Origin: Reinekea forsetii
GTDB taxonomy: Bacteria > Pseudomonadota > Gammaproteobacteria > Pseudomonadales > Natronospirillaceae
DNA length: 64,000 nucleotides
Direction of reading: 5' to 3'
NCBI RefSeq assembly: GCF_018860385.1
Contig: NZ_JAHKPH010000008.1
Span: 62,001-126,000, forward strand
Positions 53,998 to 62,112 of the stretch are shown in pieces (position 1 is the first letter of the stretch; the number at the start of each line of letters is the position of its first letter). A program made the translations under genes and the position numbers. The notes below the pieces were generated by a model, which was not told where the DNA came from, searched no databases, and saw only the letters and a program-made list of their open reading frames with translations.

Positions 53998-55284
53998 ATG
54001 ACTTTCAAAACAATAACAAAAATAGTACCTGTTCAAAGTCTAAAATCATTACTTCAACCTCATCCAAAAGAGGACACCTTAGTTGATGGTTTGCGTGGAC
54101 TGTCAGCGATAATGATCGTGATTTTTCACGCCATGTTCGCTGTATACTTTCTGTTTAAAAATCGTCCGGAACTTTTTCAACTCTATATAGAACGGTTTGA
54201 TTTACCGTTACGATTCCTTTTTGGCTTCGATAAAGCGGTTGATATTTTCTTCATGATCAGCGCTTATTTACTGGGCAGGCAATTAATTGGGCAAGCCCGG
54301 AATAAGGGCGTACAAGCTCGACGCTTTTACCTAAATCGCCTTTTTCGAATTTACCCGTTATTTGTAATCGCGCTTATCTTATATAGTCTAGGCAGTTGGC
54401 ACCTATTTGAGCGCGATTTTTGGTTTAATTTAATCTTTATCGATAACTTTATGCACAATACGATCATTCCTGTCGGATGGTCACTTTCGGTAGAGATGCA
54501 ATGCTATTTAGCGTTGCCTCTCGTTATTGTTTTGTCTGAAAAATCTAAATACCCGGTTTGCTTTATAGCAATTTTGTTGTTGCTCTCTGTCGGCTTACGA
54601 GGGTGGGTGGCGCTCACGCATCCGGAAGTCTATCAAGTACCTTTTCATTCGATTTTTATGAATCCAAGCATCGATTATCAATATATGAATCAGATGTATT
54701 ACGCAACCCCTAGCCGGTTAAGTAGTTTTATTGTTGGCTTGCTGTGGGCTGCAATTGTGATGCATGAGAAGTTTCAACATTATTATAAGCGCATTTCTCA
54801 AAATAACTGGTTCGCAAGACCGCTCTTTCTATTGTGTGCCATTGTGATGTTCGTTAGTTTATTTTTTCCAATTTACGATGCAAAGTTTTGGCAGCATTGG
54901 CCTGTTCTCGAATCGTTAAATCTGTATTTAGTTGTTTTCCACCGTGTTGCATTTGCAATGGCGCTGATGGTTATTATTTTATTGGTTAGAAAGCCCACAA
55001 GCCTATTCGTGCGATTTCTATCTTGGCGCGTGCTGCGCGTTTATTCCAAGTTAGCCTTCCCGGTGTATCTGTTTCATTTCCCAGCGCTGGCGGTTTCGTG
55101 GCTGCTGGTATTGCAAACGACTAACTTAAAGTCGATAGAGGTAGTTTCACCGCTGCAAACCGCTGCGGCAGCGCTTATAGCCTTAATTTTAGTGGCCTGG
55201 GTCGCGCTGCCATTACACTTTTTAATTGAACAAAAAGGAATACGATTCGGGCAGCGACTGAACCAAAAGCTGTCCACTCAATAG
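53998..55284 (+). CDS. Acyltransferase 3 family membrane protein (OafA/YrhL type)
   Basis: A 428-residue inner-membrane protein with about ten helices. The family signature near the N-terminus is VDGLRGLSAIMIVIFHAMF, with the catalytic His, followed by AVDIFFMISAYLLGRQL and FYLNRLFRIYPLFVIALILY (FRIYP motif). Members O-acetylate or otherwise acylate cell-surface sugars (O-antigen, exopolysaccharide, peptidoglycan). No glycosyltransferase cluster lies nearby, so the target is not apparent. Its stop is immediately next to that of the convergent thiolase gene. Confidence 0.9.
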   Translation: MTFKTITKIVPVQSLKSLLQPHPKEDTLVDGLRGLSAIMIVIFHAMFAVYFLFKNRPELFQLYIERFDLPLRFLFGFDKAVDIFFMISAYLLGRQLIGQARNKGVQARRFYLNRLFRIYPLFVIALILYSLGSWHLFERDFWFNLIFIDNFMHNTIIPVGWSLSVEMQCYLALPLVIVLSEKSKYPVCFIAILLLLSVGLRGWVALTHPEVYQVPFHSIFMNPSIDYQYMNQMYYATPSRLSSFIVGLLWAAIVMHEKFQHYYKRISQNNWFARPLFLLCAIVMFVSLFFPIYDAKFWQHWPVLESLNLYLVVFHRVAFAMALMVIILLVRKPTSLFVRFLSWRVLRVYSKLAFPVYLFHFPALAVSWLLVLQTTNLKSIEVVSPLQTAAAALIALILVAWVALPLHFLIEQKGIRFGQRLNQKLSTQ

Positions 55285-56466
55285 TCACGACCGCTTCTGT
55301 TTTTGGTAAAGGGTCACCACGGCTGCACCACCTAACCCTAGGTTATGTTGCAAGCCAATCTTTGCATCTTTAACTTGGCGAGCGCCTGCGTTGCCACGTA
55401 GCTGTTGAGTGAGCTCAAAACATTGAGCCAACCCAGTAGCGCCCACGGGGTGGCCTTTTGACATAAGCCCGCCGGATGGATTCACGACAGTTTGGCCACC
55501 ATAGGTATTGTCTTTGTTTTCTACAAACTCGGTAGCGCCGCCGGCAGGGCAAAGCCTCAAGCCTTCATAACTAATCACTTCGTTAGGGACAAAACAATCG
55601 TGTAATTCGACAACATCTATATCCAGTGGGTTTACGCCAGTTTGCTGATAAACTTGGTCTGCCGCTCTTTGGGTCATGTCTGCGCCGACTAGATTTCTGG
55701 CATTATCCCAAGAGGTTGGCGTATCAGTCGTCATCGCCTGCCCAGTAATGGCGACACTGGCGTCTATACCGTGTTTTTTAGCAAAAGCCTCACTGCAAAT
55801 AACGGTCGCTGCAGCACCACAGGTGGGCGGGCAGCACATAAAGCGGGTGAGGTAATTCATGTATACGATTGGAGAATCTAAAACATCAGCTTCAGTTAAA
55901 GGCGTGTTGAGTAAAGCAAATGAATTGTTTAACGCATGGGTTCTGGTTTTTACCGCCACTTTTGCATACAAAGACGGATCTGCATCATAGGTGCTTAGAT
56001 AATCGTGGCCTGCAGCGCCGAAAGCTCTCAGTGCAATAGGCGCTTCGGGGTAGCCCATTTGATCTAGCTTGGTGTGGAAGATGTCAAAGGGTGATTCGCG
56101 GTCTTGCCAGTGTGACCCTAACGCACCTTTCTGCATTTCCTCAAAGCCAAACGCTAAGACACAATCTACAGCACCACTGGCGACGGCTTGTCGTGCTAAG
56201 AATATGGCTGTAGAGCCAGAGGAGCAGTTATTGTTTACGTTGATAAACGGGATTCCGATCATAAAGGCATCGTAAAGTGCGTGCTGACCGCAGGTTGAAT
56301 CGCCATAGATATAGCTGCCATACGCTTGTTGAATCGCCTTTGGTTCAAGCCCCGCATCGGCGAGAGCGCCCTGAATTGCTTGAGCGGCCATTATGCGAAA
56401 GGGCTGTTGTTGGCCAGGTTTGCTAAATTTAATCATGCTAACGCCAGCAACGATAACTTTATTCAT
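55285..56466 (-). CDS. Thiolase family protein (SCP-x/lipid-transfer type)
   Basis: A 393-residue thiolase-fold enzyme. The nucleophile is Cys81 in NVNNNCSSGSTAIFLAR, and the second catalytic block GLMSKGHPVGATGLAQCFEL is near the C-terminus. The sequence NNNCSSG and the VELHDCFVPNEVISYE block place it with sterol-carrier-type thiolases that act in fatty acid, steroid or lipid side-chain breakdown. The ATG at 56466 is preferred to a TTG four codons earlier. The intergenic region upstream contains a perfect FNR/Anr palindrome. Confidence 0.9.
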   Translation of the reverse strand: MNKVIVAGVSMIKFSKPGQQQPFRIMAAQAIQGALADAGLEPKAIQQAYGSYIYGDSTCGQHALYDAFMIGIPFINVNNNCSSGSTAIFLARQAVASGAVDCVLAFGFEEMQKGALGSHWQDRESPFDIFHTKLDQMGYPEAPIALRAFGAAGHDYLSTYDADPSLYAKVAVKTRTHALNNSFALLNTPLTEADVLDSPIVYMNYLTRFMCCPPTCGAAATVICSEAFAKKHGIDASVAITGQAMTTDTPTSWDNARNLVGADMTQRAADQVYQQTGVNPLDIDVVELHDCFVPNEVISYEGLRLCPAGGATEFVENKDNTYGGQTVVNPSGGLMSKGHPVGATGLAQCFELTQQLRGNAGARQVKDAKIGLQHNLGLGGAAVVTLYQKQKRS

Positions 56467-56564
56467 ATGGACACCCAAAAGTTGTATTTAGGCGATTGAG
56501 TTTATCGGCTCTTAGTCACTATGTCATGGTTCCATAGTTGGAGAGTCATGCAACTTATACACAA

Positions 56565-56578
56565 TTGATTTAAATCAA
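56565..56578. promoter_or_regulatory. Perfect FNR/Anr-type palindrome between thiolase and LolA-like operon
   Basis: TTGAT-TTAA-ATCAA matches the FNR/Anr consensus TTGATnnnnATCAA at all ten fixed positions. It lies 99 bases upstream of the thiolase gene and 110 bases upstream of the LolA-like gene, at a plausible distance for either promoter. Confidence 0.68.
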
Positions 56579-56688
56579 GCCGTTATCAAATAATCTCACT
56601 CTCATCAATTTGTGAATCTAAGCAGTTTTAAATCACTATTTAAAGGAGTAGAGTGAAGTTAATCCTTCCTGCTTAACTGGGTGAGACG

Positions 56689-57438
56689 ATGCGGAAAACA
56701 TTTCGGTCATTTTTGTTCAATGCGAGCTTATTAATTACAGCCTCCTTTACATGGTCAAACGAAGTGCCTTCGGCGACCGAGTTACTTATTAAAGTCGACA
56801 AACTTTATCATCAAGATAACGCCTACGCTAAATTAACGATGGAGATTCAAACTCCCGATTATCAGCGGACTATGAGTATGGAGTCATGGTCCATTGGGTT
56901 GGATTATTCGCTCATGCGTGTTTTGACGCCCAAAAAAGAACAAGGCGTCGCCACACTGAAGCGTGAAAACGAAATGTGGAACTATTTACCTAAAATTCGT
57001 AAAACCATCAAAGTACCGCCTTCTATGATGATGGGTAGCTGGATGGGCTCAGACTTTACTAATGATGATTTAATGAGAGAAGGTTCTTGGGTTGAAGAGT
57101 TTGAAGTGGATCTAAAGGCCGAGAATGGCCAGTATATTCTTGATCTTGTCTCCAAAGAAAACACCGTCACCGTTTGGGGGGCCATGCAGATTGTCATTGA
57201 TCAAGAGACTTTATTACCGATTAAACAAATATACCTAGATGAAGACGGTTCCGCCGTACGAGAGATGGTTTTTAGTGATATAAAAACTTTTGATGGTGTT
57301 ACCCTACCCTCAGTAATGACACTAACGCCTTTAACCAAAGAAGGGCATTTAACCCGCGTAACTTACGATGAACTTAGCTTTAACGTTGAGATAGACAGTG
57401 ATTTTTTTACTTTGCAAAATTTACAACGACGCCGATAA
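56689..57438 (+). CDS. Outer-membrane lipoprotein-sorting (LolA-like) protein
   Basis: A 249-residue periplasmic protein with a signal peptide (MRKTFRSFLFNASLLITASF, cleavage near WSNE) and a LolA/LolB-type beta fold. The sequence TMEIQTPDYQRTMSMESWSI, MRVLTPKKEQGVATLKREN, MWNYLPKIRKTIKVPPSMMM and GSWMGSDFTNDDLMREGSWV is the pattern of a LolA-like group distinct from canonical LolA. It is the first gene of a five-gene operon with two permeases, an ATPase and a beta-barrel. A shuttle for a hydrophobic cargo across the periplasm is the natural inference. Confidence 0.87.
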   Translation: MRKTFRSFLFNASLLITASFTWSNEVPSATELLIKVDKLYHQDNAYAKLTMEIQTPDYQRTMSMESWSIGLDYSLMRVLTPKKEQGVATLKRENEMWNYLPKIRKTIKVPPSMMMGSWMGSDFTNDDLMREGSWVEEFEVDLKAENGQYILDLVSKENTVTVWGAMQIVIDQETLLPIKQIYLDEDGSAVREMVFSDIKTFDGVTLPSVMTLTPLTKEGHLTRVTYDELSFNVEIDSDFFTLQNLQRRR

Positions 57439-57451
57439 GTAGGGTGATTCA

Positions 57452-58687
57452 ATGTTAATGATTAAACTGGCGTTTCGAAATATTTTAAGGAATAAGCGCC
57501 GTACCATTTTGACGATGCTCAGTATGTTTGGCGGATACACCTTGCTGGTGTTATCGATATCCGTTCAAAGCGGCTCTTACGATCAGGTGATCGACTTTTT
57601 TACTCAAGACTCGACAGGCCATGCCCAGGTTTTTTCACCGGGATACTTAGAGAAACCGACACTCTATAAAACGGTTCCTGAAACAGAAGAATTTTACCAG
57701 CAAATAAAGAGCTTAAACCGTGTGACCCATGCCGTGCCCCGAATTGTGAGTGGCGCAATAGCCTATGGTGAAACAAAAAGCTTTCCGGTACAGGTTATTG
57801 GAGTCGATGCGATCAAAGAGCGTGAAATGTCTTTTTTAGAAGACAAGGTTAAGCAAGGACTTTATTTTACCGATCTGCCTACGCGGGATGGCCTTTTCGA
57901 TGCCATGATCGGTGCCGCCGTTGCGCGTCAATTATCTTTGGCCGTCGGCGATGAGCTTATTCTCATTTCGCAAGCAAGTGACGGGTCTTTAGCGAATGAC
58001 ATATACAATGTGAGAGCCATTATAGGTGACCAAAAAGGAGCCGAAGCTCGGTCTGTATATTTGCCAATTGCAGCAGCGCAGTCATTTTACGTTATGGAAT
58101 CGCAAGCACACTATTGGGCCGTGCTTTCAGACGATGTAGGTTACAGTGATAAACTGGCGGCGGATTTAAATAGCTGGTTGCAGCAAAGTGCCTTTTCAAA
58201 TTTACAGTCGCAAAGTTGGAAGGTAGTAGCAAAAGACTTTTATGCCGCCATGACTGCTGATATAGAAGGTGGTTACATCTCCTACTATATTATTGTGCTA
58301 TTAATTGGCATTGGCGTATTGAATACGGTGCTGATGTCGGTATTGGAACGTACAGGAGAATTCGGGGTTCTAAAAGCCATCGGCACGTCACCAAAGCGTT
58401 TGTTCACGTTGATCGTGCTTGAAACGTTAATGTTGGCCGTATTGAGTTGCATGATTGGGTTTTTAGTGTCCTTGCCCATCAATTATTTTTTAGCCCATGT
58501 AGGCATAAGCTTACCCGATCCAGTGGAGTTCTCCGGTGTAACGATGTCGCATATGCAGGGTTTATGGAACGTATCGGTGTTTGCAGAGCCAGCCTTGATC
58601 ATTATATCCGCTGCGGCGTTAATATCTCTGTTTCCGGCAAGAAGGGCTGCAAGAATAGTCCCTGTCGAGGCTATGAGGAGCTTATGA
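57452..58687 (+). CDS. ABC transporter permease, LolC/LolE/FtsX type (first)
   Basis: A 411-residue permease with the four-helix layout of the LolC/E and MacB group: one helix at about 20-40, a large periplasmic MacB-type domain (about 45-260), then three helices (about 275-300, 322-350, 380-400). Key segments are LAFRNILRNKRRTILTMLSM at the N-terminus and VLERTGEFGVLKAIGTSPKR, the coupling-helix region that contacts the ATPase. It starts 13 bases behind the LolA-like gene and is followed with no gap by a second, related permease. The two most likely form a heterodimer, as LolC and LolE do. Confidence 0.9.
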   Translation: MLMIKLAFRNILRNKRRTILTMLSMFGGYTLLVLSISVQSGSYDQVIDFFTQDSTGHAQVFSPGYLEKPTLYKTVPETEEFYQQIKSLNRVTHAVPRIVSGAIAYGETKSFPVQVIGVDAIKEREMSFLEDKVKQGLYFTDLPTRDGLFDAMIGAAVARQLSLAVGDELILISQASDGSLANDIYNVRAIIGDQKGAEARSVYLPIAAAQSFYVMESQAHYWAVLSDDVGYSDKLAADLNSWLQQSAFSNLQSQSWKVVAKDFYAAMTADIEGGYISYYIIVLLIGIGVLNTVLMSVLERTGEFGVLKAIGTSPKRLFTLIVLETLMLAVLSCMIGFLVSLPINYFLAHVGISLPDPVEFSGVTMSHMQGLWNVSVFAEPALIIISAAALISLFPARRAARIVPVEAMRSL

Positions 58688-59917
58688 ATGAGTATTAACT
58701 GGACGCTCGCCTTACGCAATATTATGCGTAATAAACGCCGCACCTTATTAACGTTGTTATTAATCAGCGCCACGCTCAGTGTGCTTATTTTTACGGATGG
58801 TTTTATGCGAGGAATGACGGATGTCATGATTCGCTCTGCCACTCGACTGTATCCAGGTGACGGTCAAATTCACCACTCAGAGTATCTTGCCGATCGTGAT
58901 GGGGCAAAATTTATTGCCAATATTTCAGAAACCGTTGAGAAAATAAAAAATCAGCCGTTGATAGAAAGCTATACGTTACGGGCAAATGATTTTGGTATGG
59001 TTTCAAGTACCGCCAATAATTTACCGGTTCAAGTTGTGGGGATAGATGCCGAGCTAGAAGCAACGGTTTCTAAACTTAAACTCAGCATGATACGAGGAGA
59101 TTATTTAGACAATAGCGGAGTGAATTCGCAAATCTTGATTGGGGAACCTTTGGCTGAATTGCTTGAGGTGAGCCTGGGTGATCGTTTGGTGGTATCCGTG
59201 AACAACTACCAAACAGAATCGATAGAGCAGCGATTGTTTCGAGTCAGTGGCGTATTTAAGATGAACTCAAAATTTTTTGACGAAGGGCTGGTGTTTATTC
59301 AACTGCCATTGGCGCAAGAAATGATGGGCATTGATAATGGAGTGCATGAGTTAGCGTTCAATTTCTACGATGAATCACAATCCAGTAACACTGAACTTGA
59401 GCTTTGGAGTGATTTATCTTCAAGTTCTATAAAAGCTCAAGGCTGGGTGCAATTGATGCCCGACCTTGCCGCAATAATAGGCATGATGGATTACAGTATG
59501 TTTGTTATTGGCAGTATTTTGTTCATGGTTGCAATTTTAGGTGTCGTAAACGCCATGTTCATGTCTATTTATGAGCGTACCTACGAGTTTGGCGTTATTT
59601 TGGCTATTGGTACTCGTCGCAGCCAGGTATTTCGCTTGATTTTAATTGAAGGCTTGATGCTCAGTCTTGTTTCAATTGTTGTCGGCTCGCTACTGGGTGC
59701 GATCTTAAACTTCACTGTTGGGCACATCGGAATTGACTACAGTTCAATGGATATATCTGGAGTGGCTTTGGCCGAAGTTATCAGAACCGATTTAAATTGG
59801 AACCAGTTTACGGTATTACCGCTGTCGGTATTGGCCATGGTGATCATTGCAAGCCTTTACCCAGCGATACACGCGGCCAGAATTGTTCCTGCGAAAGCAT
59901 TGCATAAAAGTTTATAG
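58688..59917 (+). CDS. ABC transporter permease, LolC/LolE/FtsX type (second)
   Basis: A 409-residue permease with the same four-helix plan as the gene before it. The N-terminus reads [20 protein letters not shown], and the coupling segment is [20 protein letters not shown]. Its closest relative in the window is its neighbour, so the pair arose by duplication. Its ATG directly follows the TGA of the first permease, so the two are co-translated. The periplasmic domain (about 45-260) has lower similarity to the partner and would determine cargo. Confidence 0.9.
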   Translation: MSINWTLALRNIMRNKRRTLLTLLLISATLSVLIFTDGFMRGMTDVMIRSATRLYPGDGQIHHSEYLADRDGAKFIANISETVEKIKNQPLIESYTLRANDFGMVSSTANNLPVQVVGIDAELEATVSKLKLSMIRGDYLDNSGVNSQILIGEPLAELLEVSLGDRLVVSVNNYQTESIEQRLFRVSGVFKMNSKFFDEGLVFIQLPLAQEMMGIDNGVHELAFNFYDESQSSNTELELWSDLSSSSIKAQGWVQLMPDLAAIIGMMDYSMFVIGSILFMVAILGVVNAMFMSIYERTYEFGVILAIGTRRSQVFRLILIEGLMLSLVSIVVGSLLGAILNFTVGHIGIDYSSMDISGVALAEVIRTDLNWNQFTVLPLSVLAMVIIASLYPAIHAARIVPAKALHKSL

Positions 59918-59928
59918 GAAAGATTACT

Positions 59929-60615
59929 ATGAAAGCAGTAATAGAAACCCGTGGGTTAAGCCGACATTATGGTGAGGGCGACACCTTAGTGAAAGCCTTA
60001 GATTCTGTTGATGTCACTATTGAAGCTGGAGAGTTTACGGCCATTGTTGGTCCTTCGGGTTCTGGCAAGTCTACTTTGTTACAGCTCATGGGTGGTTTAG
60101 ATAATCCAAGTGAGGGTGAGGTATTGCTTGCCCAAAATAATATTTCCAGTATGGCCAGTCAGGCGTTGTCGGATTTTAGGCGTGATCACATTGGTTTTAT
60201 ATTTCAGGCTTACAATTTGATTCCCGTTTTGAATGCTGCAGAAAACTGCGAATACATTATGTTGTTGCAAGGCGTTCCTGAGGCTGAACGAAAAGAGCGT
60301 GTATACAATATTTTAAAACGTGTTGGCTTAGATGGAAAAGAAAAACGCCTGCCAAGTGAACTTTCTGGTGGTCAACAGCAACGAGTTGCAGTGGCTCGTG
60401 CGATGGCCAGTAACCCTGACATCATATTGGCCGATGAGCCAACGGCGAATTTAGATTCAAAAACGGGCACTGAATTATTAGATATGATGCATGAGCTTAA
60501 CAAAAGTGAGGGCATGACCTTTGTATTTTCCACTCATGATCCAAAGATAATGGAGCGCGCGAGTCGGCTTGTCCACATAGAAGATGGCAGGATAATAAAC
60601 GATGAACGCCGTTAA
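59929..60615 (+). CDS. ABC transporter ATPase, LolD-like
   Basis: A 228-residue ATP-binding subunit of the MacB/LolD family. It has the A-loop Tyr (SRHYGEG), Walker [11 protein letters not shown]-loop [18 protein letters not shown], signature [16 protein letters not shown], Walker [13 protein letters not shown] and the H-loop STHDP. It has a standard length and the full catalytic set. It starts 11 bases behind the second permease (AGGAAAG ribosome site) and its 3' end overlaps the outer-membrane protein gene by 14 bases. It would drive the two permeases. Confidence 0.94.
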   Translation: MKAVIETRGLSRHYGEGDTLVKALDSVDVTIEAGEFTAIVGPSGSGKSTLLQLMGGLDNPSEGEVLLAQNNISSMASQALSDFRRDHIGFIFQAYNLIPVLNAAENCEYIMLLQGVPEAERKERVYNILKRVGLDGKEKRLPSELSGGQQQRVAVARAMASNPDIILADEPTANLDSKTGTELLDMMHELNKSEGMTFVFSTHDPKIMERASRLVHIEDGRIINDERR

Positions 60616-61759
60616 TTGTTGTTTGTGTTTTGGTATAGTCGCGGCCTGTTCAAATGCAGTAATGGCCGCTGATTTTGATTCAAATGTCGATGTGAATCTA
60701 GCCGCGTCTGTTTTTCAATTGCCAGATACCGACGAGTGGCAACCTTTCTCAACTGTTTCTACCAAATTGAACGCTTGGCTTTACCCCAGTGAGAATACTG
60801 AAATTTCTATTCGCTACGGACTTACAGCCAATGGTGCCGAGTCTGAAAGTTTTCTACAGCAAATGACGCTCAGCAGCGACAGCCGAGCTGACTACTTAAT
60901 CGGTGACAACCGTTCAGTACTGTGGCAAAACAGCCGCCAAACATTGTCATTATCGCACCAGCTCGAACAATTGCTAGCAACATTTTGGTTTGAAGATGTC
61001 AGTGTTAACGTCGGTCGGCAGGCCATCAGCTTGGGCACCTCAAAAGTATTTTCTCCCGCCGATGTGATAGCGCCTTCTAGTTTTGATTTTAGCTTTTCAG
61101 GGTATCGTATGGGGGTCGATGCAGTTCGCCTGACTTGGTACGTTGGCCCGACCAGCGAGCTTGATGCCGGTCTTATTCAAGGTCAAGACAGCGCAGTTTT
61201 TGCGCGATTTAAAACCAATGCCCATGCATTCGATGTGGATGTCACCGCTATACAATTAGATGAGAGTTTGGGTTTACTTTCCATCGGGTTCATTGGAGGC
61301 GTGGGAACAATTGGTTTGTGGCAAGAAAGTGCGCTTTACAGTGAAGGGGGTGATTGGTCTGTCAGAAGCTCCCTCGGCGCAGATACGACTTTATTCGATG
61401 ATTTGTATGTAATGGCAGAGTATCACTTTAATGGGCTTGGAATGCCTTCGGGTGAATATTACCAGCGCTTCGAGTCTCAATATTACCGCCAAGGGTCGAT
61501 ACAACCTGCAGGTCGCCATTATCTTTCGATGATAGCCACTAAACCGATAAACGCATTGCTGACGGGTCAAGTAAACTGGGTGACTAATATGGAAGATTTA
61601 TCGGGTGTGGCACTTTTAGGTGGTACCTTAAGTGTTAGTGATAACGCTACCGCCGCGCTCAACGCATCGATTCCCTACAGCAACAGCAGTGATGCCAATA
61701 CATTTGAATATGGTGCTTTTCCATTAGGAATAAACGCCAGCCTGAATTGGGTGTTTTAA
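60602..61759 (+). CDS. Predicted outer-membrane beta-barrel protein
   Basis: A 385-residue exported protein, signal peptide [20 protein letters not shown] with cleavage near MAA. The mature part alternates polar and hydrophobic residues in strand-sized blocks. It ends in NASLNWVF, with the terminal Phe used by BAM for barrel insertion. [20 protein letters not shown] (about 139-158) resembles the conserved plug or strand region of porin-like DUF1302-type barrels found with LolA-like/ABC clusters. Its start overlaps the ATPase gene by 14 bases, linking it firmly to the operon. It is the likely outer-membrane terminus of the pathway. Confidence 0.83.
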   Translation: MNAVNCCLCFGIVAACSNAVMAADFDSNVDVNLAASVFQLPDTDEWQPFSTVSTKLNAWLYPSENTEISIRYGLTANGAESESFLQQMTLSSDSRADYLIGDNRSVLWQNSRQTLSLSHQLEQLLATFWFEDVSVNVGRQAISLGTSKVFSPADVIAPSSFDFSFSGYRMGVDAVRLTWYVGPTSELDAGLIQGQDSAVFARFKTNAHAFDVDVTAIQLDESLGLLSIGFIGGVGTIGLWQESALYSEGGDWSVRSSLGADTTLFDDLYVMAEYHFNGLGMPSGEYYQRFESQYYRQGSIQPAGRHYLSMIATKPINALLTGQVNWVTNMEDLSGVALLGGTLSVSDNATAALNASIPYSNSSDANTFEYGAFPLGINASLNWVF

Positions 61760-62112
61760 ATATCGGTGTAGGCTTTACGCACTTTATCGTAAGCTGTTTT
61801 TGTTTCCGTCGGGGAAAACCCTTCAGGCACTTCATTGCGCGCAAAAAAAGCGAAAGCTAACACACTGGCAACCCATTCAAAGAGCTCTGGTGGTATAGCC
61901 TGGCCTACATCGAGTTGGGCCAATACATTCACAAGGTCTTCATCTTCATAAACCGGTATGCGGTGTTCTTTTGCGAGTTTTATGATCGCTTCGGCTTGTT
62001 CATTGTGACCAAATGCGGAAACAATAGGCGTTTGCCGGCCTTTGTACTTTAAAGTCGCCGCCTGCGTGTTGGTTTGCTCCGGCTGTTCATCCGTACGGCT
62101 GTGATCGCTCAT
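61756..62112 (-). CDS. Stand-alone FlhB C-terminal-domain protein
   Basis: A 118-residue soluble protein similar to the cytoplasmic domain of FlhB/YscU export-switch proteins. It spans LKYKGRQTPIVSAFGHNEQA, AKEHRIPVYEDEDLVNVLAQ and DVGQAIPPELFEWVASVLAF, the region that follows the NPTH autocleavage site in FlhB; the membrane part and NPTH itself are absent. Similar proteins are encoded next to fliK in many gammaproteobacteria. It probably tunes substrate switching in flagellar export, perhaps by substituting for the cleaved FlhB fragment. Its ATG overlaps the fliK stop (ATGA), so the pair is co-translated. Confidence 0.88.
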   Translation of the reverse strand: MSDHSRTDEQPEQTNTQAATLKYKGRQTPIVSAFGHNEQAEAIIKLAKEHRIPVYEDEDLVNVLAQLDVGQAIPPELFEWVASVLAFAFFARNEVPEGFSPTETKTAYDKVRKAYTDI

